Shown one piece after another: positions 10,477 through 17,516 of a DNA stretch of 21,106 bases. Position numbers and translations under genes: made by a program. The first letter of the stretch is position 1, and every line of letters begins with the position of its first letter. The notes under the pieces are model-generated. The model saw only the letters and a list, made by a program, of their open reading frames with translations. It did no database searches and was not told where the DNA came from. Source of the stretch: a bacterium (GTDB taxonomy: Bacteria > ARS69); the NCBI GenBank assembly GCA_025774805.1, contig JALGZR010000068.1:1-21106 (forward strand), written 5' to 3'.

Positions 10477-11613
10477 TTACGCCATCGCGCCGGTCCGCGC
10501 ACGCGCGGCCACCGCCTCCGCCACCTCCGTGGTCGAGTTCGAGCCCCCCATGTCGTAGGTGCGGATCCGGCCCTCCGCGATCACCTCGGCCACCGCGTTC
10601 TTCACCCGTTCCGCCTTGTCCTTCTCCCCGAGCCAGTCGAGCATCATCCGGGCGGAGAGGATCATCGCCATCGGATTGCACTTGTTCTGCCCGAAGTACT
10701 TGGGCGCGGAACCGTGCGTCGGCTCGAACACGGCGTAGTCGTCACCGATGTTCCCGCTGCACGCGAATCCGAGCCCTCCCACGAGCTGGGCGCAGAGATC
10801 GGACATGACGTCTCCGAACAGGTTCGAGCAGGCGATCACCCCGTAATCCTGCGGATTCTTGATCAGCCACATGGCCATGGCGTCGATGTTCGTCTCCCAC
10901 AGGTCGATCCCCGGGTAATCCTCGGCCACCTTCCGGGCCGTGCGCACCATCAGGCCCGAGGTCTCGCGCAGGACGTTGGGTTTCTCGACCACGGTGACGG
11001 TCTTGTACCCGTAGGCCTTCGCGTACTCGAACGCGTCCCGAATGATGTTTTCCCCTCCCTGGCGCGTGATGATGCGGCAGGAGATCGCCATGTCCTCCGA
11101 GGAGACGGCGTCGAACCGCCGCATCGCCGGGCTCTGCTCCTTCAGCACGTCACGGACCTCATCCGGCACCGGATGGAACTCCACACCGGCGTAGAGGCCC
11201 TCGGTGTTCTCCCGGAAGACCACGAGATCGATCCCCTCCTTCACGTTGAGGGGATTCCCGGGGAAGGCATAGCAGGGTCGCCGATTGGTGCGCAGATTGA
11301 ACTCCTGGCGCAGCCGCACGATCGGGCTGCGGTAGACGAGACCCTTACCTTGAAGCTCCGGGACGAGAGCGGCCTCCGCCTCCTCCTTGGGCATCGACGT
11401 GATGGCTCCGAAGAGAGCCGCGTCGGTTCCGCGGAGGGTCTTCAGGGTCCGGGCCGGAAGCGGATCCCCTTCCGTACGCCAGAGCTCCCAGCCGATTTCC
11501 GCCGGGACGTACTCCGCGTCGAAACCCACGGCGTCCAACACGATGCGCGCGGCGTTCATGACTTCGATGCCGATCCCGTCCCCGGGCATCCAGGCGACCT
11601 TGTGCTTGGGCAT
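10477..11613 (-). CDS. Isocitrate/isopropylmalate dehydrogenase family protein (probably isocitrate dehydrogenase)
   Basis: The 378-residue product is a cytoplasmic beta-decarboxylating dehydrogenase that would oxidise a 2-hydroxy acid such as isocitrate with NAD(P)+ and Mg2+/Mn2+. Visible landmarks are MPGDGIG near the N terminus, VVFRENTEGLYAGVE with the catalytic Tyr, VEKPNVLR with the catalytic Lys, NLFGDVMSDL with the metal-binding aspartates, and HGSAPKYFGQNKCNP in the cofactor loop. The RENTEGLYAG form favours isocitrate over isopropylmalate, whose enzymes have REL-type sequences. Lys-Tyr after SAP resembles the NADP-type E. coli enzyme, but the later Arg of that pocket is Gly here, so cofactor preference is open. 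I chose the ATG at 11613 because AAGGAG lies 8 nt upstream and homology starts there; the frame extends upstream to 11697. Homoisocitrate or tartrate as substrate cannot be excluded. Confidence 0.88.
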   Translation of the reverse strand: MPKHKVAWMPGDGIGIEVMNAARIVLDAVGFDAEYVPAEIGWELWRTEGDPLPARTLKTLRGTDAALFGAITSMPKEEAEAALVPELQGKGLVYRSPIVRLRQEFNLRTNRRPCYAFPGNPLNVKEGIDLVVFRENTEGLYAGVEFHPVPDEVRDVLKEQSPAMRRFDAVSSEDMAISCRIITRQGGENIIRDAFEYAKAYGYKTVTVVEKPNVLRETSGLMVRTARKVAEDYPGIDLWETNIDAMAMWLIKNPQDYGVIACSNLFGDVMSDLCAQLVGGLGFACSGNIGDDYAVFEPTHGSAPKYFGQNKCNPMAMILSARMMLDWLGEKDKAERVKNAVAEVIAEGRIRTYDMGGSNSTTEVAEAVAARARTGAMA

Positions 11614-11757
11614 TCGCGGGCTCCTTGCCTTGAAGTTCACGGAGCGGGGCGGACCAATCGCCCCCCTGATCTCTGTCTTCCCTTCCGTTCCCGGCATCCG
11701 ACCCGGAAAGACCCCCGCGCACGAGACCGATCCCTTCGACCGGCGGGCGAGAGAGAC

Positions 11758-11782
11758 GGGAAAGGGCGCTCGGCTCTTTCCC
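11758..11782 (-). terminator. Stem-loop downstream of the exported-protein genes
   Basis: GGGAAAG at 11758-11764 pairs with CTTTCCC at 11776-11782, a 7-bp stem with an 11-nt loop. It lies about 20 nt past the TGA of the exported-protein gene ending at 11803. A CCCC-GAAC-GGGG minihairpin on the minus strand lies between them. No clear U-tract follows, so this is a weak terminator call. The rest of the 189-bp gap to the dehydrogenase start shows no other recognisable signal. Confidence 0.3.
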
Positions 11783-11802
11783 CGTTCGGGGTCGGGTGGG
11801 AT

Positions 11803-13350
11803 TCAGCGTACGACGATCATCTTTCCGGTATGCCGATAGGACTGTGAGACCGATTCCGTTTCACCGTTTCCCAGGTCCCGTTCGAATCGATCGATCCCGT
11901 CGATGTAGTAGATGTAGATTCCGGGCGCGATGCGCGCACCCACGGTCGACCTCAGATCCCAGGTGGCCGAGGTCGGTGACTCGGTCGCCGGCTCGCCTTC
12001 CCCGTGCAGGATCGTCGCGACGTGATCCGCGGCCGCGGTGAAGATCCGGATAGTGCACTCGCTGGGAAGGTTGGCGAAAACGACCTTGGGCCGTCCGGTC
12101 TCCCATTCCACGGACTGGTTGTACGGGTTGGGAACCACGTACGCGTCGAAGTTCGAGTCGCGCCGCTGCAGAGCCGGAAAGAACGTCCGGGACTCCACCC
12201 GCTCCCCCTCGAACGTCAGGTCCTGGTCGTTCCCCAGGAATCCGCGGTCGAAGGTGGAGACCGCGTATCGGTACGGGAAGTCGTTGTGGAGATCCCGATC
12301 GGTGACCTCGAATCGCCTCGCCACGGGATCGTATCGGAGGTCCAGGTCGATTTCCGCGATCTCATCCTCGTTGACCAGAGAGAATGTGAACTTGGAGAAA
12401 CAGGTCTGGATCTCCCCGAGCAGGACGAAATTGTCGACGTCGGGCAGGCCGGATCTCCAGACGCGGTATCCCTCGAAGGCCTCGAGATCGGCCAGAATGA
12501 ATCCTCCGGGGGGCGTCAGGTAGTGGGCCGACCAGACCACCGTGTCCTCGGGCGCGGCCGATCCCTCCCCGAACGAGATCCACATCCCGTTCATGATCCG
12601 CATCGTGTCGGCCGGCGAGGTCACCGTGTAGTTGAAGGTGGGGGTCCCGGGGGGCAGCGAATCGACGGGAAGGGTGATCGGACCCGACACCTCGATCTCG
12701 AGACCGTCGGAGAGACTCGTCACGCTGTTCAGCGCGGTGACGAAGTACTCAGCCCTCTCGCTGAGGGTGGTGTTCAGCCCGGAGATTCGGACCTGAATCG
12801 TGCCCAACGGCGTCGTCGGTTGACTGACATTGGAGCCGAGCCGGACTCCCAGGTTCCCGAGGATCGCGGGATCGAAGTAGAAATCGGTGTCGGCCCACGG
12901 GACGGTAATGATGTCCGTGGCGACTCCGCCCCCGGTGTTTTCCGTGTTCTCGGCGATCACGGCCACGACGACCGCTTCCTGGAACCGACGGTCGTCCAGA
13001 TCGGTGCGGCGGACCACCTTCATGTTCAAGCGGTAGTCGCATTCTCCGACGTACTGGCCCAGGATATCGATGTCGACGGAAATCCCCAGGGTGTCGTCCA
13101 GAAACACGGTCTCGAGATTCGAGAAACGTCGGCCGGAGGTTACAGGAGCCTCCGCCCAGGAGAAGACCATGTTCGCGGTTCCGGGCTGATAGATCGGGTC
13201 CTCGGGAGTGGGGCAGAGGTCGCACGCCGATCCCGGCGACTGCGCTTCCAGCGTGGCCGGATCGAAGGCTCCGATCCCCAGGGAGACAGCGAGAAGCGCG
13301 AGGACCGATCGGAAGGGGTGGCGCCGGCCGGCGGCCGGGTATCGTCTCAT
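11803..13350 (-). CDS. Exported protein with FlgD-like / type IX-like C-terminal domain
   Basis: The 515-residue product starts with an Arg-rich, hydrophobic signal peptide of about 36 residues ending near LEAQ. The mature chain opens with a CDLC pair of cysteines and continues as a beta-rich region I do not recognise. From about residue 404 the sequence reads VVPNPYNQSVEW, then IRIFTAAADHVATI, then APGIYIYYIDG, and ends in GKMIVVR. This is the layout of FlgD-Ig-like or type IX secretion C-terminal sorting domains (NPYN start, GxY core, K-hydrophobic-hydrophobic-R end). It would therefore be exported and possibly anchored at the cell surface if such a system exists in the organism. GGAGGT lies 8 nt before the ATG. 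It is the last of three same-strand exported-protein genes, 63 bp after the previous one. Its biochemical function is unknown. Confidence 0.85.
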   Translation of the reverse strand: MRRYPAAGRRHPFRSVLALLAVSLGIGAFDPATLEAQSPGSACDLCPTPEDPIYQPGTANMVFSWAEAPVTSGRRFSNLETVFLDDTLGISVDIDILGQYVGECDYRLNMKVVRRTDLDDRRFQEAVVVAVIAENTENTGGGVATDIITVPWADTDFYFDPAILGNLGVRLGSNVSQPTTPLGTIQVRISGLNTTLSERAEYFVTALNSVTSLSDGLEIEVSGPITLPVDSLPPGTPTFNYTVTSPADTMRIMNGMWISFGEGSAAPEDTVVWSAHYLTPPGGFILADLEAFEGYRVWRSGLPDVDNFVLLGEIQTCFSKFTFSLVNEDEIAEIDLDLRYDPVARRFEVTDRDLHNDFPYRYAVSTFDRGFLGNDQDLTFEGERVESRTFFPALQRRDSNFDAYVVPNPYNQSVEWETGRPKVVFANLPSECTIRIFTAAADHVATILHGEGEPATESPTSATWDLRSTVGARIAPGIYIYYIDGIDRFERDLGNGETESVSQSYRHTGKMIVVR

Positions 13351-13412
13351 GCGGGCGGGACCTCCGGATCGGGTTCCTCGACGGTTTCCTCGTTGGGGGT
13401 GGCGGCGATCAT
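13347..13412 (-). CDS. Possible 21-residue coupling ORF between two exported-protein genes
   Basis: After the TAG stop of the upstream lipoprotein gene, one base later (TAG-G-ATG), a short frame opens. It encodes 21 residues, strongly acidic and Pro-rich at the end (EETVEEPDPEVPPA), and its TGA overlaps the ATG of the next gene as ATGA. It spans the whole intercistronic gap. This geometry could couple translation of the two genes, but so short a frame may occur by chance in GC-rich DNA. Confidence 0.2.
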   Translation of the reverse strand: MIAATPNEETVEEPDPEVPPA

Positions 13413-13413
13413 C

Positions 13414-15504
13414 CTATCCCGGGAACTCCCCGAAATCGGCCAGCAGAGCCCGAAGCAGAGATCGAAACGCCGGACGCTCGACGAAGTAGGGATGGAATCC
13501 GAGATAGGCCACGTTGACCTCGATATCGTCGGAGGGGCGGAACCGGCGTTGGATCGCAATCGCGTCTTGCGTGTCGTTGGCGGTGTAGATGATCTCCGCG
13601 TCGGGGACCGGCACGATGCCGCGATCATAGTACCCGAAACCTCTCAATCGGGGACCGTTCGGCCAGGTGAGAGGATCGAACAGGAGATCGGGGTAGGGGT
13701 TGTTCCCGTCCCGTCTCCTGGAATAGCAGACCTGGAGTCGATCCTCGAGAGCCGAACTCGTCGTGTTCCGCACGGTCTTCCTGATTCGCGAGATTCCCAT
13801 TTGCGTGAAGATCCAGTGCGGCACGATGTCCGGATCGAGAATCGTGTTCTCGAAGACTACCGGATCGGCCAGCTGCGGAATCGGATTTCCCACCCTGGTC
13901 TCGAAGTACCGGATTCCCTCGACCACGTTGATGCCGCAGAGAATGAGATTTCCGCCCGCGTTGACGTATGACGGGAGGATGTTGGGGGGATCGGCGTGGT
14001 ACCCGAGAAGAATGGAGTTGTAGCCGTCGTTGATATTCGTGCTGTGGATCCAGATCATCGTCGAGGCACAGTCCATGCGGGCGACTTCGGGAGGGACCGA
14101 CCCCCGGCGCGTCGTGTGGACCTGGTAGTCGTAGCCCTCCAGCCAGTACTCGATGAGCCCCCGCTCGACCGCCTCGTAGTCCTGCGGCCAGATGTTGTCG
14201 ATCTGGAGCGATTGCGGTGACGTGTCCATCACCACCAGGATCGTTCGATCCTCCTCGGGGCACACCGCCGGTCCCCTGAACACCCGGATCCGGGCCGTCA
14301 ACAGGCGCACGAAGTTTCCGGCGTCGATCGCCCGAACGAAGAACGAGTGAAGACCGGCCTCGGGAGTCCAGAGGCGCTCCGGCTCCTCCGGATCCACGGG
14401 CTGTGCGGGCCATTCGGTGACATCCCGTACGAACGGCGACCAGTTGAGGGTGTCGTCGACGGCGTAGCTGTACCCGGCCACCGGGCTGCCGGTCGGCCCG
14501 GGCTGCGCCCTCCACTCGAAGCGGAGACCCTGTCCCCGGAAGACCTCCCGGGGGTCGGGAGGGGACGAGGCCGACCAGGTTCCCGCCGCGTTCGAGGTCA
14601 GGGTAATGGCGGGTCCGGAGACCGACGACGAGACCGTGAAGCGACGATAGTTGCCGTGAATGCCCGTGGGGTCGAGGTCCAGGACCTGCTCGACGGCTCC
14701 GGCGTTGTCGATGCTCCGGACCACGAAGACGTAGAGGTCGATGAGCCCTCCTCCGATCGCCTGAGTGGGGGGCAGCGAGAAGACGACGGAATCCGCTTCG
14801 GTCTCGCTCCACACCGAAACGTCGCTGTAGCCGCCTCCCGGCTCGGGGCGGAGGCTCAACGTGTCCAGCCAAGCCACGAACCGGCCGAGGCTCGTGGGAG
14901 GTTGATTGTTGTTGTCCCACAGGTACTGCTCGAGGCTGGACCAGGCCCACCGGTAGCTCACCACCTCCCCGTCCTCGTCGATTCCCTCCCACTTGAACTT
15001 GAGGCTCGTACCCCAGGGTCGATTGTCATTGGGACCGACGAGGGGATCGAGCTTCGTGTACGGGGCGATCGTCTTGGCGTTGAAGCTCCGGTGGGCGGGC
15101 GTCGGGTCGGCGGCCCCCCGGTCGTCCACCGCCCGTACGTAGAACGTGTGGTACTCCTCGAAGATCTTCTCCGGAGGAATCCCCCACTCCGGAAGCGGGT
15201 CGACGCAGCAGATGCTGTCCGCCTCGACGACGAACAGGCTGTCGTTGACGAAGATGGGTCCGATCCACTCCTCGGGAGTTTCCCAGGCGATCTCGAAGTG
15301 ATCGACGCGCCCGTCGTCATCCCAGCCGTACCAGAAGAGATTGACGTTGACCCCGGAGTCGGTCGCTTCCGGGGGCCCGGCGGAGATTCGGGTATCGGGA
15401 GGGATGTTGGAGATCTCGAGACCGGTCTCCGAGTCACAGCCCGACCAGATGCTCCCCACGAGTAACGTGAGAACCGCCAGCGGAGTGAGTGTCGCTCTTC
15501 TCAT
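13414..15504 (-). CDS. Putative lipoprotein: Ig/fibronectin-like modules plus C-terminal Rossmann/amidotransferase-like domain
   Basis: The 696-residue product has a signal peptide and a lipobox-like SGC with Cys23; the Trp three residues before the Cys is unusual. Repeated beta-sandwich-like units follow to about residue 400, with the recurring pattern LFWYGWDDDGRVDHFEIAW and HTFYVRAVDDRGA. From about residue 418 the chain changes character: ILVVMDTSP, later YVNAGGNLILCGINVV, and near the end VAYLGFHPYFVERPAF. This alternating alpha/beta pattern resembles glutamine-amidotransferase-like (ThuA/DUF4350-type) domains found in exported proteins, but no catalytic triad is evident to me. GGAGGA lies about 8 nt before the ATG at 15504. 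The N-terminal half is paralogous to the protein encoded just upstream (15628-17214). Substrate and role are unknown; a surface-exposed structural or binding role is plausible. Confidence 0.82.
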   Translation of the reverse strand: MRRATLTPLAVLTLLVGSIWSGCDSETGLEISNIPPDTRISAGPPEATDSGVNVNLFWYGWDDDGRVDHFEIAWETPEEWIGPIFVNDSLFVVEADSICCVDPLPEWGIPPEKIFEEYHTFYVRAVDDRGAADPTPAHRSFNAKTIAPYTKLDPLVGPNDNRPWGTSLKFKWEGIDEDGEVVSYRWAWSSLEQYLWDNNNQPPTSLGRFVAWLDTLSLRPEPGGGYSDVSVWSETEADSVVFSLPPTQAIGGGLIDLYVFVVRSIDNAGAVEQVLDLDPTGIHGNYRRFTVSSSVSGPAITLTSNAAGTWSASSPPDPREVFRGQGLRFEWRAQPGPTGSPVAGYSYAVDDTLNWSPFVRDVTEWPAQPVDPEEPERLWTPEAGLHSFFVRAIDAGNFVRLLTARIRVFRGPAVCPEEDRTILVVMDTSPQSLQIDNIWPQDYEAVERGLIEYWLEGYDYQVHTTRRGSVPPEVARMDCASTMIWIHSTNINDGYNSILLGYHADPPNILPSYVNAGGNLILCGINVVEGIRYFETRVGNPIPQLADPVVFENTILDPDIVPHWIFTQMGISRIRKTVRNTTSSALEDRLQVCYSRRRDGNNPYPDLLFDPLTWPNGPRLRGFGYYDRGIVPVPDAEIIYTANDTQDAIAIQRRFRPSDDIEVNVAYLGFHPYFVERPAFRSLLRALLADFGEFPG

Positions 15505-15580
15505 GGTGCGCTCCTCCTATCGGAGCCTGGACCCCTTTCCGCTTCGGACTCGGGTGCTCCGGAGGAAGTCCATGTCTCGC

Positions 15581-15608
15581 GAGCCGGGAACCCCTTCGGT
15601 TCAGGCTC
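15581..15608 (-). other. Intercistronic hairpin between the two lipoprotein genes
   Basis: GAGCC (15581-15585) pairs with GGCTC (15604-15608), and inside it GAACC (15588-15592) pairs with GGTTC (15598-15602) around a 5-nt loop. The compound stem lies about 20 nt after the TAG of the upstream lipoprotein gene. No U-tract follows, so partial attenuation or 3' end protection seems likelier than full termination. The rest of the 123-bp gap holds only the AGGAGGA ribosome site of the next gene. Confidence 0.35.
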
Positions 15609-15627
15609 CGTTCGCGCCGCGCTCGGA

Positions 15628-17214
15628 CTACCGGCGCCGCTCCGCCGCTCCGGCCCCGGGCTCCGGGGACTCGAAGACCCGGAACAGCACCGTGTCCGGA
15701 GCGGACGCCCGTATCGTTCCGCTCTCGTCGAATGCCTGGATCACGAGCCGCTTCACTTCGGGAGGATTCGTCGCCGACGCGTCGAATGCCCGGCTCACTT
15801 TCCAGAGGTTCGGATTGAGCGGTCCGATGGTGGAGTCCGCCTGTTCTCCGTCGAGCTCGGGAAAGTTGTACGTGAAGATCAGCCCGTCCGCAGGGTGATC
15901 CGGATAGGGGGAGGAAGGACCGTCACTGTCGTTCGCCGTGAACCGGAAATCGTGAGTCTCTCCGGTCGGCAGCCAGCCTTCGTCCTCGTTTTCGAAGGAA
16001 ACGGTCGGAGGATAGTTCACGTGAATCACCGTGATGGGTGGCTTCTCCTCCACGTTTCCGAAGATGTCGACGCCCTTCACGAAGAACCAGAGGCCCTCCC
16101 CGGTGTCCGTCAGGCCCACGGTGCCGTCCAGGTTCAGGCTGTCGTTCCGGACCTCGATCGTCGAGGCGTCCAGGTCGGTGAAATCGTTGATGCCCTGGGA
16201 CTCACCGAAGCTCCAGAGAAAGTGGCTCATGTACCCCTCGGGATCGACGCTCGTCCAACTCGCCGAGACGATGGCGCGACTGGGAATCGTGTCGATCGCG
16301 GCACCCGAGGCGTCCAGCGGGCGGATCACCAACGTGTCGGTCGGACCGATCCACGGACGGGGGAGCTTGGCGACCATGCTCTCCGGGTTGATGGTGGTTT
16401 TCGAATCGAAGTTGGCGCGCATCTTGGCTTTGGCCGGCAACTCGGACTTGGCTCCGGCGTCGTCGAACGCGTTCACGAACAGCTCGTACGTGCCGGACTC
16501 CAGATTCTCCACCGTGCGGGTCGTGTCGAACCTGTCGTGCCAGACCGGTTCGAGATCCGTATCGAACTGGGACGTCCATCCCGCGACCTCGCCGTCGACG
16601 TCGGAACCGGTCCAGACGAACGTGACGGAGCTGAACAGCCGGACCGTGTCCTCGCCGTCGAGGGGGCGCGGCTCGTTCTGGTGCACGAAGGGATAGATGA
16701 CCCCATTGACCCGGGTCAGGTCGAAGAGGAGACGGACCTGCGGCCGATGGGACGTGAACGCCGTGAACCGGAGCGTGTCGGGAGAGAGATCCTGCTTTCC
16801 CAGCTCGTCGACCGCACGGATGTAGAACGTGTGGGTCCGAGATCCCAATGGGTCGACGGGGAACCGGAACACGCTGTCCGTGCGGGTCGTGTAGGACCAG
16901 GCGCTCGGATCCGAGGTGTCGCCGATGGCGAACCGGAACCCCTCGACGGTTCCGTCCACGTCCTCGCCTCGCCAGAAGAGATGCGCTCTGTAGTAGTACT
17001 CGGTCAGACGGTCCGGATCCGGGGAGATGTCCGGTCCCCGAGTGATATAGGTCTCGGGGGCGCGGTTCCGATCGATCTGGAGCATCTCGTCGCGTTCGCA
17101 CCCTCCCGTGTACGTGAACGCGACGAGAGCGGCGAGACCGCAGAGGAGGGCGAGGCCCGTCCGCGCCGGAGGAACGGCCCGCGTTCCACAACCGCTCGAT
17201 CGTCGTAACTTCAT
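15628..17214 (-). CDS. Putative Ig/fibronectin-like lipoprotein, paralogue of the next gene product
   Basis: The 528-residue product has an Arg-rich signal peptide and the lipobox TGGC with Cys39, so it is probably lipidated and exported. The mature part is a string of perhaps four beta-sandwich-like modules. Two consecutive stretches match the neighbouring lipoprotein: RAPETYITRGP, AHLFWRGEDVDGTVEGFRFAI and HTFYIRAVDELGKQDLSPDT correspond to NIPPDTRISAGP, NVNLFWYGWDDDGRVDHFEIA and HTFYVRAVDDRGAADPTPAH. It ends in a beta module and lacks the alpha/beta C-terminal domain of its paralogue. No enzymatic motif is seen. I see no clear ribosome site before the ATG at 17214, which is unlike its neighbours. 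It is the first gene of the three-gene run driven by the promoter at 17257-17285. Confidence 0.82.
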   Translation of the reverse strand: MKLRRSSGCGTRAVPPARTGLALLCGLAALVAFTYTGGCERDEMLQIDRNRAPETYITRGPDISPDPDRLTEYYYRAHLFWRGEDVDGTVEGFRFAIGDTSDPSAWSYTTRTDSVFRFPVDPLGSRTHTFYIRAVDELGKQDLSPDTLRFTAFTSHRPQVRLLFDLTRVNGVIYPFVHQNEPRPLDGEDTVRLFSSVTFVWTGSDVDGEVAGWTSQFDTDLEPVWHDRFDTTRTVENLESGTYELFVNAFDDAGAKSELPAKAKMRANFDSKTTINPESMVAKLPRPWIGPTDTLVIRPLDASGAAIDTIPSRAIVSASWTSVDPEGYMSHFLWSFGESQGINDFTDLDASTIEVRNDSLNLDGTVGLTDTGEGLWFFVKGVDIFGNVEEKPPITVIHVNYPPTVSFENEDEGWLPTGETHDFRFTANDSDGPSSPYPDHPADGLIFTYNFPELDGEQADSTIGPLNPNLWKVSRAFDASATNPPEVKRLVIQAFDESGTIRASAPDTVLFRVFESPEPGAGAAERRR

Positions 17215-17516
17215 ATCAAATCATCAGTTAGCGGCCGGTCTGCAAAGAGCCTAGTTACCTTACCAAGAGACCCTGGGGGTGTCAACCGGCAACGGGGGCG
17301 AAACCGGGCGGCGGGCGATCGCGTAACTATTTGAGAAAAAGCAGGTTGGGAGAGCACGGGATGCGGGGAAAGGGCCCGATTCCGCGGGTGGCCGCACGGG
17401 GGGCGGCACCTCGAATCCCGCCGTTTTTCAAGGGCTTGGACCGGGTCTCGGACGGCCGTCACGGACCGCCTGCTCCGGGGCCCTCGAGTGGGTCCCGGCC
17501 TGCACTTCTCCCCAGG
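17215..17516. other. 302-bp intergenic region
   Basis: This gap separates the large lipoprotein gene (stop at 17517) from the operon start at 17214. It contains the promoter at 17257-17285. Just after the upstream gene it also contains an imperfect hairpin: CCGGGGCCC at 17475-17483 against GGGTCCCGG at 17490-17498, with one mismatch and a 6-nt loop. The hairpin has no U-tract on the minus strand. I see no gene or repeat in the remainder. Confidence 0.5.
17257..17285 (-). promoter_or_regulatory. Sigma-70-type promoter for the exported-protein operon
   Basis: On the minus strand TTGACA (17285-17280) is followed after exactly 17 bp by TAAGGT (17262-17257), preceded by TG one base upstream (extended -10 form). 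The -10 match is modest but the -35 is perfect. The predicted transcript would start near 17250 and have a leader of about 36 nt before the ATG at 17214. Confidence 0.6.

Noticed and set aside
12004-13971. Long plus-strand frame of 655 codons opposite the exported-protein genes
   Set aside because: Composition is a mirror of the antisense genes, with no recognisable domain and no ribosome site; it crosses the boundary of two well-supported genes.
17211-17462. 83-codon minus-strand frame in the intergenic region
   Set aside because: It overlaps the promoter, has Arg/Pro-rich low-complexity content and no ribosome site.
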